From Sphingobium trunci (lineage in GTDB: Bacteria > Pseudomonadota > Alphaproteobacteria > Sphingomonadales > Sphingomonadaceae), in assembly GCF_022664535.1 (NCBI RefSeq), contig NZ_JAKUJY010000016.1:1-64000 (forward strand): a stretch of 64,000 nucleotides of DNA. Direction: 5' to 3'. Numbering within the stretch: position 1 is the first letter of the stretch; each line of letters begins with the position of its first letter. Shown piece by piece: positions 37,502-46,312 of this stretch. The notes under the pieces were generated by a model that did not search any database, was not told where the DNA came from, and was given only the letters and a program-made list of their open reading frames with translations. The translations under genes were made by a program, and so were the position numbers.

Positions 37502-37738
37502 GTGGCGTTGGTCGGTTGGATCCTGGGTTTCATCGCCTTGTTCGGCGCCTTGGCGCTCCGGCAGGACATGCCGGTCGGCGGCTCCGTGACGCTGTCCAAC
37601 ATGCTGATCCTGCTCGCTTTGTTGAGTTGCCCGATGGTCTGGCGGGAAAGCCCGCTCGGCATTTCGCGCGGCCAGCGCATCGTGGTCGCGCTGATCCTGT
37701 TCCTCTGCGTCCCCATGGTCCTGCTTCCCGCCGCCTGA
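37502..37738 (+). CDS. Small hypothetical membrane protein
   Basis: 78 residues with three hydrophobic segments (ALVGWILGFIALFGALAL, SNMLILLALLSCPMVW, VVALILFLCVPMVLLP). A GTG at 37502 preceded by AGGGAG at 6 bp is the best start. Small inner-membrane protein, unknown function. Ends directly before a terminator. Confidence 0.65.
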   Translation: MALVGWILGFIALFGALALRQDMPVGGSVTLSNMLILLALLSCPMVWRESPLGISRGQRIVVALILFLCVPMVLLPAA

Positions 37739-37766
37739 CAAAGTCGCGCCGCGCGACTTCGCACGA

Positions 37767-37802
37767 AAAAGGCCGCCGATACGGACATCGGCGGCCTTTT
37801 TC
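37767..37802. terminator. Bidirectional terminator (before prs)
   Basis: Perfect 15-bp inverted repeat AAAAAGGCCGCCGAT / ATCGGCGGCCTTTTT separated by 6 bases, between the convergent small membrane-protein gene and prs. A preceding short palindrome GTCGCGC-CGCGCGAC lies at 37744-37758. Confidence 0.9.
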
Positions 37803-37821
37803 CCGGTCGAAGCACTCGGCC

Positions 37822-38763
37822 TCAGTCGAACAGGCTGGAAACCGAACTCTCGTCCGCAATGCGCTTGATCGCCTCGCCCAGCAGCGGGGCGATGGGCAGG
37901 TGGCGGATGCTCTTCGCGCCGTTGACGGCATCGGTGCCCTGGATCGAGTCGGTGATGACCAGTTCGCGCAGTTCCGATGCCTCGACGCGGGCGACCGCGC
38001 CGCCCGACAGCACGCCATGGCTGACATAGGCGACCACATCCTGCGCGCCCGCCGCCTTCAGCGCAGCGGCGGCATTGCAGAGCGTCCCCGCCGAATCGAC
38101 GATATCGTCGATTAGGATGCAGAAGCGGCCCGAAACGTCGCCGATGATGTTCATGACTTCCGATTCGCCCGCGCGCTCGCGGCGCTTGTCGACAATGGCC
38201 AGCGGCGCATTGTCCAGCCGCTTGGCCAGCGCCCGCGCGCGCACCACGCCGCCGACGTCGGGCGACACGACCATGATATTCCTGTCGCCGAAGCGCGCCT
38301 GGATATCCGCCGACATCACCGGAGCGCCGAACAGATTGTCGGTCGGAATGTCGAAGAAGCCCTGGATCTGCCCGGCATGCAGGTCGACCGACAGCACGCG
38401 GTCGGCGCCCGCCGTGGTGATGAGGTTCGCGACCAGCTTGGCGGAGATGGGGGTGCGGGGGCCAGGCTTCCGGTCCTGCCGGGCATAGCCGAAATAGGGG
38501 ACGACCGCCGTGATTCGCTTGGCCGACGCGCGCTTCAGCGCATCGATCATGATCAGCAATTCCATCAGATTGTCGTTCGTCGGATAGCTGGTCGATTGCA
38601 GCACGAACACATCCTCGCCGCGGACATTCTCATGAATTTCCACGAAAACCTCTTCGTCGGCGAAGCGGCGGACGCTCGCGTCGGTCAGGGGGATTTCGAT
38701 ATAGTCGGCGATGGCGGCCGCAAGCGGCTTGTTGGAATTGCCGGTCATGAGCTTCATGGCCAA
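37822..38763 (-). CDS. prs: Ribose-phosphate pyrophosphokinase
   Basis: 313 residues: [36 protein letters not shown] (ATP loop), [19 protein letters not shown] and the PRPP-binding [18 protein letters not shown]. Makes PRPP from ribose-5-phosphate and ATP for purine, histidine and NAD synthesis; divergent nadE fits this. An ATG at 38757 is an alternative start. Confidence 0.97.
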   Translation of the reverse strand: MAMKLMTGNSNKPLAAAIADYIEIPLTDASVRRFADEEVFVEIHENVRGEDVFVLQSTSYPTNDNLMELLIMIDALKRASAKRITAVVPYFGYARQDRKPGPRTPISAKLVANLITTAGADRVLSVDLHAGQIQGFFDIPTDNLFGAPVMSADIQARFGDRNIMVVSPDVGGVVRARALAKRLDNAPLAIVDKRRERAGESEVMNIIGDVSGRFCILIDDIVDSAGTLCNAAAALKAAGAQDVVAYVSHGVLSGGAVARVEASELRELVITDSIQGTDAVNGAKSIRHLPIAPLLGEAIKRIADESSVSSLFD

Positions 38764-38876
38764 ACCCCCGTGACGAATTGATGACGCTGGTCGGAACGCG
38801 GCCCCTTTAACGTTGCAACCCTTCGCTGAAAAGGCGGTTTTGCTCGTTGCCGCAAAATGCTCTAGGGGCGCTCCCT

Positions 38877-40538
38877 ATGACCGACAAACTCGTGATAGCC
38901 CTGGCCCAGATGACGCAGTCGATGGGCGACCTCACCGCCAATGCCGACGCCATGCTGGAATGGCGCGCGCGGGCGGCCGGTGCCGACCTCATCGTCTATC
39001 CCGAACTGCAACTGATCGGCTATCCGCCCGAGGATCTGGTGCTGAAGCCCGCCCTGGTCGATCGCGCCAACCATGAGCTGGACCGCATGGCCCAGGCCAC
39101 GGCGGATGGCGGCCCCGCCATGCTGGTCGGCACGGTCGTCGCCTCGCAGGGGGTGCTGTTCAACGTCGTCGCCCTGCTGGAAAATGGCGCCGTCACCGCG
39201 ATCCGGCAGAAGCGCGAACTGCCCAATTACGGGACGTTCGACGAAAAGCGCCTCTTCGCCCCCGGCCCGCTGCCCGCGCCGATCGACTTCCGCGGCGTCA
39301 AGATCGGCGTCCCCATCTGCGAGGATATCTGGTTCCCCTTCGTCACCGCGCACCTGCGTGCCGAGGGCGCAGAGATCCTGATCAGCCCCAACGGTTCCCC
39401 GTTCGAGGTCGACAAGGACGACCGCCGGGTCAATGCCGTCGCGGGCACCCGCGTGCGCGAAACCGGCCTGCCGCTCGTCTATCTGAACCGCGTCGGCGGG
39501 CAGGACGAGCTGGTGTTCGACGGCGCCTCCTTCGTCATGAACGGCGACCTCAGCCTCGCCCAGCAGCTCCCCGACTGGGAGGAAGCGCTGGTACTCACGA
39601 CATGGGAGAAATGGGACGGCCAATGGGTCTGCCTCCCCGGCGAGCGCCATCCTCTCGATGAGCATCCGGCCGATATCTACAACGCCATGGTGCTGGGCCT
39701 GCGCGACTATGTGAACAAGAACCGCTTTCCCGGCGTGGTCCTGGGCCTGTCGGGCGGCATCGATTCCGCCCTTTCCGCCGCCGTCGCCGTCGATGCGCTG
39801 GGCGCGGAGCGGGTCTGGTGCGTGATGATGCCCTCGCGCTTCACCAGCCGGGAAAGCCTGGACGATGCCGTCGAATGCGCCCGGCTGCTCGGCGTCCGCT
39901 ACGACACCATTCCGATCGAACCGGCGGTCGCCGCCTTCGATTCCATGCTGGCCGACGTCTTCACCGGCCGCCAGCGCGACCTCACCGAGGAAAATATCCA
40001 GTCCCGCATCCGCGGCGTGACGCTGATGGGCCTCTCCAACAAATTCGGCCATATGCTGCTCACCACCGGCAACAAGAGCGAGATGTCGGTCGGCTACGCC
40101 ACTATCTATGGCGACATGGCGGGCGGCTATTCGGTGCTGAAGGACGCCTACAAGACCACGGTGTTCGACCTGTGCCGCTGGCGCAACGACAATATGCCCT
40201 CGCTGGGCGAAGCCTTCGGCCCCGAAGGCCCGGTCATGCCTGAGCGCGTCATCACCAAGCCGCCCAGCGCCGAACTGCGCGACAATCAGAAGGATGAGGA
40301 CAGCCTGCCCCCCTATGAGGTGCTGGACCCCATACTCTACGGCCTGGTCGAGGAGGAACTGTCGGTCGAGCAACTGGTCGCGCGCGGCTTCGACAAGGAC
40401 GTCGTCGCCCGCATCGAGCGGCTGCTCTACATCGCCGAATATAAGCGCCGCCAGTCGCCCCCCGGCGTGAAGATCGGCATCCGCAATTTCGGCCGCGACC
40501 GCCGCTATCCGATCACCAACGCCTTCCGGACGCTATGA
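38877..40538 (+). CDS. nadE: Glutamine-dependent NAD+ synthetase
   Basis: 553 residues from the ATG at 38877. N-terminal nitrilase-type glutaminase domain with the catalytic triad: Glu in VYPELQLIGYPPEDL, Lys in KRELPNYGTFDEKRLF, Cys in VPICEDIWF. C-terminal ATP-pyrophosphatase domain with LGLSGGIDSALSAAVAVDALG and TTGNKSEMSVGYATIYGDMAGGY. Converts nicotinate adenine dinucleotide to NAD+ with Gln as nitrogen donor. Its stop overlaps the gltX start by 4 bp. Confidence 0.97.
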   Translation: MTDKLVIALAQMTQSMGDLTANADAMLEWRARAAGADLIVYPELQLIGYPPEDLVLKPALVDRANHELDRMAQATADGGPAMLVGTVVASQGVLFNVVALLENGAVTAIRQKRELPNYGTFDEKRLFAPGPLPAPIDFRGVKIGVPICEDIWFPFVTAHLRAEGAEILISPNGSPFEVDKDDRRVNAVAGTRVRETGLPLVYLNRVGGQDELVFDGASFVMNGDLSLAQQLPDWEEALVLTTWEKWDGQWVCLPGERHPLDEHPADIYNAMVLGLRDYVNKNRFPGVVLGLSGGIDSALSAAVAVDALGAERVWCVMMPSRFTSRESLDDAVECARLLGVRYDTIPIEPAVAAFDSMLADVFTGRQRDLTEENIQSRIRGVTLMGLSNKFGHMLLTTGNKSEMSVGYATIYGDMAGGYSVLKDAYKTTVFDLCRWRNDNMPSLGEAFGPEGPVMPERVITKPPSAELRDNQKDEDSLPPYEVLDPILYGLVEEELSVEQLVARGFDKDVVARIERLLYIAEYKRRQSPPGVKIGIRNFGRDRRYPITNAFRTL

Positions 40539-41863
40539 CCGTCATCACCCGCTTCGCCCCTTCGCCGACCGGCAACCTCCATGTCGGCAATATCCGCGCC
40601 GCGCTCCACAACTGGCTGTGGGCAAGGAAGAGCGGCGGCCAGTTCCTGCTGCGCCTGGACGACACCGATCTGGAACGCTCGCGCCCCGAATATGCGGAAG
40701 GCATCAAGGCGGACCTGACATGGCTCGGCCTCCGTTGGGACGGCGAGGAAAGACAGTCCGACCGCTTCGCGCTTTACGAGGATAGGTTCGACGCGCTCAG
40801 GGCGTCGGGCCATGTCTACCCGGCCTATGAAACGCAGCAGGAACTGGAGCTGCGCCGCAAGGTGCTGCTGGGGCGCGGCCTGCCGCCGGTCTATGACCGC
40901 GCCGCCCTCTCCCTGACCCCGGACCGGATCGCCGCCTATGAGGCCGAAGGCCGCAAGCCCCATTGGCGCTTCCGGCTCGACCATGACCAGCCCATCGCCT
41001 GGACCGACCTCATCCGCGGCGAGCAGCGCTTCGACCCGAAACTGCTGTCCGATCCGGTCATCCGCCGCGCCGACGGCAGCTGGCTCTACATGCTCCCCTC
41101 GGTGATCGACGATATCGCCATGGGCGTGACCCATGTCCTGCGCGGCGAGGATCATGTGTCCAACACCGCGACGCAAATCCAGATGTTCACCGCCCTGGGC
41201 GCAGCGCTCCCGCAGTTCGCGCACGAAGCCCTGCTGACCGGCAGCGAAGGCAAGCTCTCCAAGCGCCTCGGCTCGCTGGGCGTCGCCCATTTCCGCGAGG
41301 CCGGGCTGGAACCCGCCGCCATCGCGTCCTTGCTCGCCCGCCTCGGCAGTTCCATGCCGATCGAACCGTTCGTGGACATGCAGCCGCTGATCGACAGCTT
41401 CGACTTCGCCCATTTCGGCCGGGCGCCCGCGCGCTTCGACGAGGCGGAACTGGCCACCCTCAACCAGAAGATCGTCCATCTCCTGCCCTATGGCGCCGTC
41501 GCGGATCGCCTGCCCAGGGGCATGGACGAAGCCGCCTGGGAAGCCATCCGCCCCAATCTGGAAACCGTCGCGGGCGCGGGTGAATGGTGGCGGATCGTCA
41601 CCGGCCCGATCGAGCCGCCCGCACCGGCGGAGGAAGACCGCGATTTCCTTCTCCTCGCCCACGCCGCGCTCCAGGAAAGCAGCTTCGACGCCACCGTCTG
41701 GCGCAGCCTCACCGACAGGCTGAAGGCGGAAACCGGCCGCAAGGGCAAGACGCTGTTCCAACCTCTCCGTCGCGCGCTCACCGGACTGGATCATGGCCCC
41801 GACATGGGTCATCTCCTGCCGCTGATCGGAAAGGCTGAGGCCCTGAAGCGCCTCAGCCTCTGA
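40535..41863 (+). CDS. gltX: Glutamate-tRNA ligase (short, second-type GluRS)
   Basis: 442 residues. Class I synthetase motifs: RFAPSPTGNLHVGNIRAAL (HVGN in place of HIGH) and EGKLSKRLGSLG (KLSKR). Length and pattern agree with the shorter GltX paralogue found alongside a full-length GltX in many alphaproteobacteria; whether it charges tRNA-Glu, tRNA-Gln or both cannot be said. Translationally coupled to nadE. Confidence 0.92.
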   Translation: MTVITRFAPSPTGNLHVGNIRAALHNWLWARKSGGQFLLRLDDTDLERSRPEYAEGIKADLTWLGLRWDGEERQSDRFALYEDRFDALRASGHVYPAYETQQELELRRKVLLGRGLPPVYDRAALSLTPDRIAAYEAEGRKPHWRFRLDHDQPIAWTDLIRGEQRFDPKLLSDPVIRRADGSWLYMLPSVIDDIAMGVTHVLRGEDHVSNTATQIQMFTALGAALPQFAHEALLTGSEGKLSKRLGSLGVAHFREAGLEPAAIASLLARLGSSMPIEPFVDMQPLIDSFDFAHFGRAPARFDEAELATLNQKIVHLLPYGAVADRLPRGMDEAAWEAIRPNLETVAGAGEWWRIVTGPIEPPAPAEEDRDFLLLAHAALQESSFDATVWRSLTDRLKAETGRKGKTLFQPLRRALTGLDHGPDMGHLLPLIGKAEALKRLSL

Positions 41864-42000
41864 CAAGCCTCTTTTCCACCAGAAATGGCCGTTCACTGCC
41901 CATTCGAAACTGGCTGGTTGCGGACATTGGGCTTGCTGGTAGGCTCAGTTCCATGATGAATGCGGGACTGCACCTTCGCCACGCTGATAAGGCTTCCTAG

Positions 42001-42068
42001 CTCTATTCTTTTGATTTGCCGCGATTTATTAGCCGTCATATAATGCCATCTGACTGGAAATCGCTCTA
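42001..42068 (+). repeat. Dispersed intergenic repeat type C, copy 1
   Basis: About 68 bp, nearly the same as 50211-50277: both start CT[CA][TC]ATTCTTTTGATTTG, include TGCCATCTGACTGGAAATCG and end GCTCTAG. It directly abuts the start codon of the small membrane-protein gene at 42069. The flank 41864-42000 is lower in GC with no gene recognised. Confidence 0.8.
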
Positions 42069-42314
42069 GTGTCGGTTGTAACCCTGCTCTGGCTGAAAAT
42101 TGCAGCAATTGCCTTTGGCCCGTTAGCCGTGACCGCGTTCATTTCTGCGCGGTGGTTGCTGCCGTGGATTCTCGTCTATACCATAGGTGCATATTGGGTT
42201 CTCGGTGGGCCATATGATGGCGCCGGTGCCTTTGGTGCCCCTCTAATCGCCCTTTTGCTTGCAGCGCCTAATTTCATTGCCATCGCGATCCGGGTGGCGG
42301 CCCTAGCGAAGTGA
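42069..42314 (+). CDS. Small hypothetical membrane protein (low-GC patch)
   Basis: 81 residues, GTG start right at the end of repeat type C. Three hydrophobic segments (LLWLKIAAIAFGPLAVTAFIS, WLLPWILVYTIGAYWVLGG, APLIALLLAAPNFIAIAIRVAAL). No family recognised. Base composition and codon use are clearly lower in GC than the neighbours, suggesting recent acquisition. Without a ribosome binding site distinct from the repeat the reading frame is plausible, not certain. Confidence 0.5.
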   Translation: MSVVTLLWLKIAAIAFGPLAVTAFISARWLLPWILVYTIGAYWVLGGPYDGAGAFGAPLIALLLAAPNFIAIAIRVAALAK

Positions 42315-42401
42315 GGATCGTCTAAGCGTGGTATCATCGCCAATTAGGGCCAAAGGTCGCCATTCCGCAAACCCGTGCACGTCATCGAAAGCAGGATGGG
42401 A

Positions 42402-42794
42402 TTAGAGCCAGCGCCTCTTCGGTTCCTTGTCAGCAAGGGCGCGAGTATTTTGATCGCCTGGTTCGATGTCGATGACGTGGTGAGGCGCGAAGGGTAATTC
42501 GATCCCGCTCCAAAATTCGTCGTTTTCCGCAACTGCGCTGGGATCATTGTCTAGGATGCCAAGATACTGGCCGCCCTCGACTTGCTTCCGGACAAGAACC
42601 CACATGCGCTCAACCGCCACAGGCTCATCTGGATCGTCAATGCTGATGCGGAATATGAGCTTCACCAAGTCACCGGGTTGAAGGCTTTCACGGCTCATTC
42701 GATCCGGTATCCAAAAAGTGTCTGGCGCGCTGGCCTGATAGGCCTCCCCACTTTCGAGGCACCATCCATCAGTCTGAAAATCAGCTTGTCTCAT
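42402..42794 (-). CDS. DUF2314-like hypothetical protein (low-GC patch)
   Basis: 130 residues, soluble. The middle (LQPGDLVKLIFRISI..ERMWVLVRKQVEGGQYLGILDNDPSAV) and PFAPHHVIDIEPGD recall the DUF2314/YegJ pattern (MWV..V, YxGxLDNxP, HVxDI), often seen in small cytoplasmic proteins and immunity-like proteins. GC content is lower than the surrounding genes. No toxin gene is adjacent, so an immunity role is only a possibility. Confidence 0.65.
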   Translation of the reverse strand: MRQADFQTDGWCLESGEAYQASAPDTFWIPDRMSRESLQPGDLVKLIFRISIDDPDEPVAVERMWVLVRKQVEGGQYLGILDNDPSAVAENDEFWSGIELPFAPHHVIDIEPGDQNTRALADKEPKRRWL

Positions 42795-42886
42795 GGTCCG
42801 ACGCTACTCGGATATCCAACCTCTGCAAATTGAACGTTTCACCGCGAAGCCGTCTTTCGGTTTCCATCCAAATCAGCCAAAATCGT

Positions 42887-43636
42887 TCAGCCCCGCAGCG
42901 CCTCCAGCGCCTTGCCCACCGCCAATATTCCCTCCGGCGCGGCGGCAAAGCCCATATGCGTGCAGTCCACCTCGATCGCCCGGTCGCGCTCCCCGGCGCG
43001 GCCCCTGGCGCATTCGGGCAGGATCACCCCGTCCCGCCGCGACCAGAGCGCCACGGTCGGCACGGGCGGTTTCTCTTCGCGATCGCAGGCAAAGGGCGGC
43101 CGGTCCACCGGAAAGCCGGAAACCAGCTGGTACAGCCGCCAGGCATGATTGGCGCGGGGATCGCCGGAAAAGGGTGTTCCCATCGTCACCACGCCACCGA
43201 CCTTGCGGGGGGCGAACTTCGCATATTCGCGGGCGAACAGGCCGCCCAGGCTCCAGCCCACCAGCGTGACCTGCCCGCTGCTCCGGCGCCTGATCTCGTC
43301 CACCCGCCGGTCGATCTGCTCCAGCGTCTCCGGCTTCGGCCCGAAATTGCGCCCCATGCCCCAGCCATGCGCATCATAGCCGGCGGCGTTCAGCACATCG
43401 CGCAAAGGCTCCATCCGCTGTTCCGACGCCATCAATCCGGGCAGCAGCAATATCTTCCGCCCGTCGCCCCGTATCGCTTTCGCCAGCGTCGCGGCCTGCG
43501 CCCTGGTCCGCGCCAGATCGAACGGCAATGCCGCATTGCCCAGCAGATGCTGGAGCGACGGCCGTTCAGCCGCGCGCGGACCGCTGGCGAGGCGGGCCTT
43601 CCAGAAGCTGGCAATGGCGTCGGCATAGGGCGGCAA
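42887..43636 (-). CDS. Alpha/beta hydrolase family protein
   Basis: 249 residues. Core of an alpha/beta hydrolase: KILLLPGLMASEQRMEPL (oxyanion region), VTLVGWSLGGLFAREYA (nucleophile Ser in GWSLGG), acid in ALWSRRDGVILPE and a His in VDCTHMGFAAAPEG. Lipase/esterase-like but no signal peptide, so cytoplasmic. The start is a TTG at 43636. Substrate unknown. Confidence 0.85.
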   Translation of the reverse strand: MPPYADAIASFWKARLASGPRAAERPSLQHLLGNAALPFDLARTRAQAATLAKAIRGDGRKILLLPGLMASEQRMEPLRDVLNAAGYDAHGWGMGRNFGPKPETLEQIDRRVDEIRRRSSGQVTLVGWSLGGLFAREYAKFAPRKVGGVVTMGTPFSGDPRANHAWRLYQLVSGFPVDRPPFACDREEKPPVPTVALWSRRDGVILPECARGRAGERDRAIEVDCTHMGFAAAPEGILAVGKALEALRG

Positions 43637-43760
43637 GAGACGGGCATCCTGTTCGAAAGAAACAAGATGACAATCTCATGACAGGCAGGCGTCCGTCCAT
43701 GCCTTCCATCGACGAAGTTCAACGCTTCGTCGTTTGTGACAGCGGCTTAGAGGCCGGATC

Positions 43761-44648
43761 TTAGGGCGCCAGGGGCGATGTCTGCGCCACCGCGCCGCCA
43801 TCGACCGTGCGCAACTGGCGCGGCTCCAGGATGGCCGCCGTCTCGATCAGGTCCAGCGCCCGCCGCGCCTCCAGATAGCGCCGCGCATATTGCATCCAGC
43901 GATCCGCCGCCGCCCGGCCGGGCATCTGCTCCACTTCCGCCAGCGCCGCGCCCACGCGCGACCCGTCCAGATAGCGGATCGCCCGGTCCAGAGCCGCCTG
44001 CGGCCGGGGCGAGGGCGTGGATTCCTTGTGGAAGGAGATCAGCTCGCGCGCTTCATGCTCCAGCGCCTGCCACCAGCTTGCATTGGCGGGCGGCACCGTC
44101 ACCTGATCGCCCAGGGCCGTCAGGCCCGCCCGCAGATCCGCCAAGGTCACCGGCTCGCGCGCCGCATTGATGATCGTGGCCACCGCGCGCGGCTGGGCCT
44201 GCCCGAAACGCAGCCGCAACTGCCCCTCGATATAGCCGAGCGGCGTCCCGCTATCGAGCGCCCGCCGCGCCGCGAAGGCGACCAGCAGGCCCTCGGCCCG
44301 CGCCGCATTGCCCGAAGCCGCCTGCGCCTCGACCGTGATGCGGTTGAGCCGTTCCTCCAGCTGCACCACCCGCGTGTCCAGCATCTGCGCGGCATCGCCG
44401 CTCAGCGGCCGCATCGCCGCGCCCGGCGCCACGCCGCCCAGCAACGGATCGGCCGCCACCGCCTGCGGCTTGGGTTGGCCCAGCCACAGCTGGATGCGCG
44501 GCATGGCGAGGATGGTCAGCACCACCCCGATCGCAAAGGCCATCAGCAACAGGACCAGCATCAACCAGGGGCCGCGCCGCTGCACGGGTGCGGCCGCCAC
44601 CGGTGCATCGGCTACGGGAGCAGCTGCCACGCCGTCCGTGTCGCTCAT
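43761..44648 (-). CDS. Mitofilin-like (COG4223) inner-membrane protein
   Basis: 295 residues from the ATG at 44648 (strong RBS AGGAAAGG). An Ala/Pro-rich N-terminus, one membrane helix (WLMLVLLLMAFAIGVVLTILAMP, about residues 30-52), then a coiled-coil/helical periplasmic domain ending in a short helical bundle (AALDRAIRYLDGSRVGAALAEVEQMPG...ARRYLEARRALDLIETAAIL). In alphaproteobacteria this COG4223 gene lies in the heme operon and corresponds to Mic60/mitofilin. Position right after hemD agrees. Confidence 0.75.
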   Translation of the reverse strand: MSDTDGVAAAPVADAPVAAAPVQRRGPWLMLVLLLMAFAIGVVLTILAMPRIQLWLGQPKPQAVAADPLLGGVAPGAAMRPLSGDAAQMLDTRVVQLEERLNRITVEAQAASGNAARAEGLLVAFAARRALDSGTPLGYIEGQLRLRFGQAQPRAVATIINAAREPVTLADLRAGLTALGDQVTVPPANASWWQALEHEARELISFHKESTPSPRPQAALDRAIRYLDGSRVGAALAEVEQMPGRAAADRWMQYARRYLEARRALDLIETAAILEPRQLRTVDGGAVAQTSPLAP

Positions 44649-44676
44649 CAAAGGCCTTTCCTCATATGAAGGCGGA

Positions 44677-45345
44677 TCATTCGCATAATCGGACGGCAAG
44701 GGCCAGCATCCTCTCGTCGTCGGGCATATCGGGCGCCCGGGCGCTCGCCCAGCCGGTGCCGCAGGCGGCCAGTGCGGCGGGGCTGATCGCTATCAGGTGC
44801 AGATCCCCGCGGCGGCCAACGTCCACCCGTTCCGCCAATATCGCGCCCGCGCGCGGCGAATGGACCAGCAGGACGCTGCCCGGTTCCAGCCGGCCGGCCA
44901 GCCCGTCATCGTCCGTGCGCAGCATTTCATAGACGGCGACGCGTTCGATGCTGAGCGAACCGGCCTCCATCGGCGCGACCGTCCGCCCGGCCAGATGCAG
45001 CACCTTATGATGCCCGTCGGCCGCAATCCTGCGGGCAATGGCGGTTCCGTCGCCGTCCCCGGCCACCACCTGGGCAAAGCCCGCCCCGGTCAGTGCCCTC
45101 GCCGTCGCCCGCCCCACGGCATAGCCCGGCAAGCCGCGATAATCCGCCAGCCGCGCTCCGGCCAGCCGCGCCGCATGGGCGCTGGTCAGCAACAGGGCAT
45201 CGAAATCGCCGGGAGGCGGCGCCACCCAATCGATCGCACGCGGCGCGAACAGCGGATCGACCTGCGGGTCAAGCCCCAGCTCCGCCGCCCGTGCGGCGGT
45301 CCTGCCGGCGCCCGGCTCGGGCCGCAGGATGACGAGGCGCCTCAC
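44677..45345 (-). CDS. hemD: Uroporphyrinogen-III synthase
   Basis: 222 residues, divergent as usual for HemD. Two-domain fold: LVILRPEPGAGRTAARAAELG at the N-terminus, DALLLTSAHAARLAG, PGYAVGRATARALTGAG and VLLVHSPRAGAILAERV. Cyclises hydroxymethylbilane with D-ring inversion. The start overlaps hemC by 4 bp (45342-45345). Confidence 0.85.
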   Translation of the reverse strand: MRRLVILRPEPGAGRTAARAAELGLDPQVDPLFAPRAIDWVAPPPGDFDALLLTSAHAARLAGARLADYRGLPGYAVGRATARALTGAGFAQVVAGDGDGTAIARRIAADGHHKVLHLAGRTVAPMEAGSLSIERVAVYEMLRTDDDGLAGRLEPGSVLLVHSPRAGAILAERVDVGRRGDLHLIAISPAALAACGTGWASARAPDMPDDERMLALAVRLCE

Positions 45346-46268
45346 GCCTCGAACAGCGCCCGCAGCGCCGGACTCGCCCGGCCGAGCAACGCACGCCCCA
45401 AAGCTTCGGCCGCAACCGTATCGCCCCGCGCGATGCGGGCTTCGTCCTCCACCCGTTCCTGCCCATCGGCGCTCAAAATCTCGGCGCGCAGGTGAATCCG
45501 CCCATCCTCCAGCCGCGCCAGCGCCGCGATCGGCGAATGGCAGGTGCCGCCCAGACCCGCCAGCACCGCGCGCTCCGCCATCACGCAGTCGAACGTCTCC
45601 GCGTCGCTGATCGTCCCCAGCAGTTCCAGCATGGCCGCATTGCCGCTCAACGTCTCGATCCCCACCGCCCCCTGCGAGGGCGCGGGCAGCATCGTCTCCA
45701 CCGGGATCGTCACCCCCACATCGCCCTGGCCCAGCCGGTCCAGCCCCGCCGCCGCCAGCAGGGTGGCATGCGCCTCCCCCGCCGCCAGCTTGCCGAGCCG
45801 CGTCGCCACATTGCCGCGAAACAGCACGACCTCAGCATCCGGCCGCAAGCGCTTCACCTGCGCCGCCCGGCGCGGCGAGCTGGTCCCCACCACCGGCTTC
45901 TCCGGCAAGGCGGCGAAACTCTCCGCCCCCACCAGCCGGTCGCGCACATCGGCCCGCGGCAGCATCGCGGCGATGCGAATCTCGGAAGGCCGGATCGTCT
46001 CGACATCCTTCATCGAATGGACCGCGAAATCGATCTCTCCGGCGATCAGGGCCCGGTCCAGCTCCTTGGTCCACAGCGCCTTGCCGCCGATCTCGGCCAG
46101 CGCCCGGTCCTGGATCCGGTCGCCGCTGGTCTGCACCACGACGATCTCGATCGCGCCTTCATCCCAGCCATGGCGCGCGCGCAGCGCCGCCATCGTCATA
46201 TGCGCCTGCGCGAGCGCGAGCGGGGAACCACGGGTGCCGAGGCGAAGCGGACGATCAAGCTTTTTCAT
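45342..46268 (-). CDS. hemC: Hydroxymethylbilane synthase (porphobilinogen deaminase)
   Basis: 308 residues: LRLGTRGSPLALAQAHMTMAAL, VVVQTSGDRIQDRALAEIGGKALWTKELDRAL, FAVHSMKDVET and the dipyrromethane-cofactor cysteine in GLGGTCHSPIAALAR. Polymerises four porphobilinogens. First of the hemC-hemD-mitofilin run, divergent from tsaD with a 32-44 bp gap, so the promoter region is short. Confidence 0.96.
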   Translation of the reverse strand: MKKLDRPLRLGTRGSPLALAQAHMTMAALRARHGWDEGAIEIVVVQTSGDRIQDRALAEIGGKALWTKELDRALIAGEIDFAVHSMKDVETIRPSEIRIAAMLPRADVRDRLVGAESFAALPEKPVVGTSSPRRAAQVKRLRPDAEVVLFRGNVATRLGKLAAGEAHATLLAAAGLDRLGQGDVGVTIPVETMLPAPSQGAVGIETLSGNAAMLELLGTISDAETFDCVMAERAVLAGLGGTCHSPIAALARLEDGRIHLRAEILSADGQERVEDEARIARGDTVAAEALGRALLGRASPALRALFEA

Positions 46269-46312
46269 ATGCCGCTTGCTCTAATGACCACGGACATTAG
46301 ATGGAAGCAGCA

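Noticed and set aside
41864-42000. A possible gene remnant just after gltX.
   Set aside because: The stretch is lower in GC and has short open frames, but none has a supported start or a recognisable family; left as unassigned intergenic sequence.
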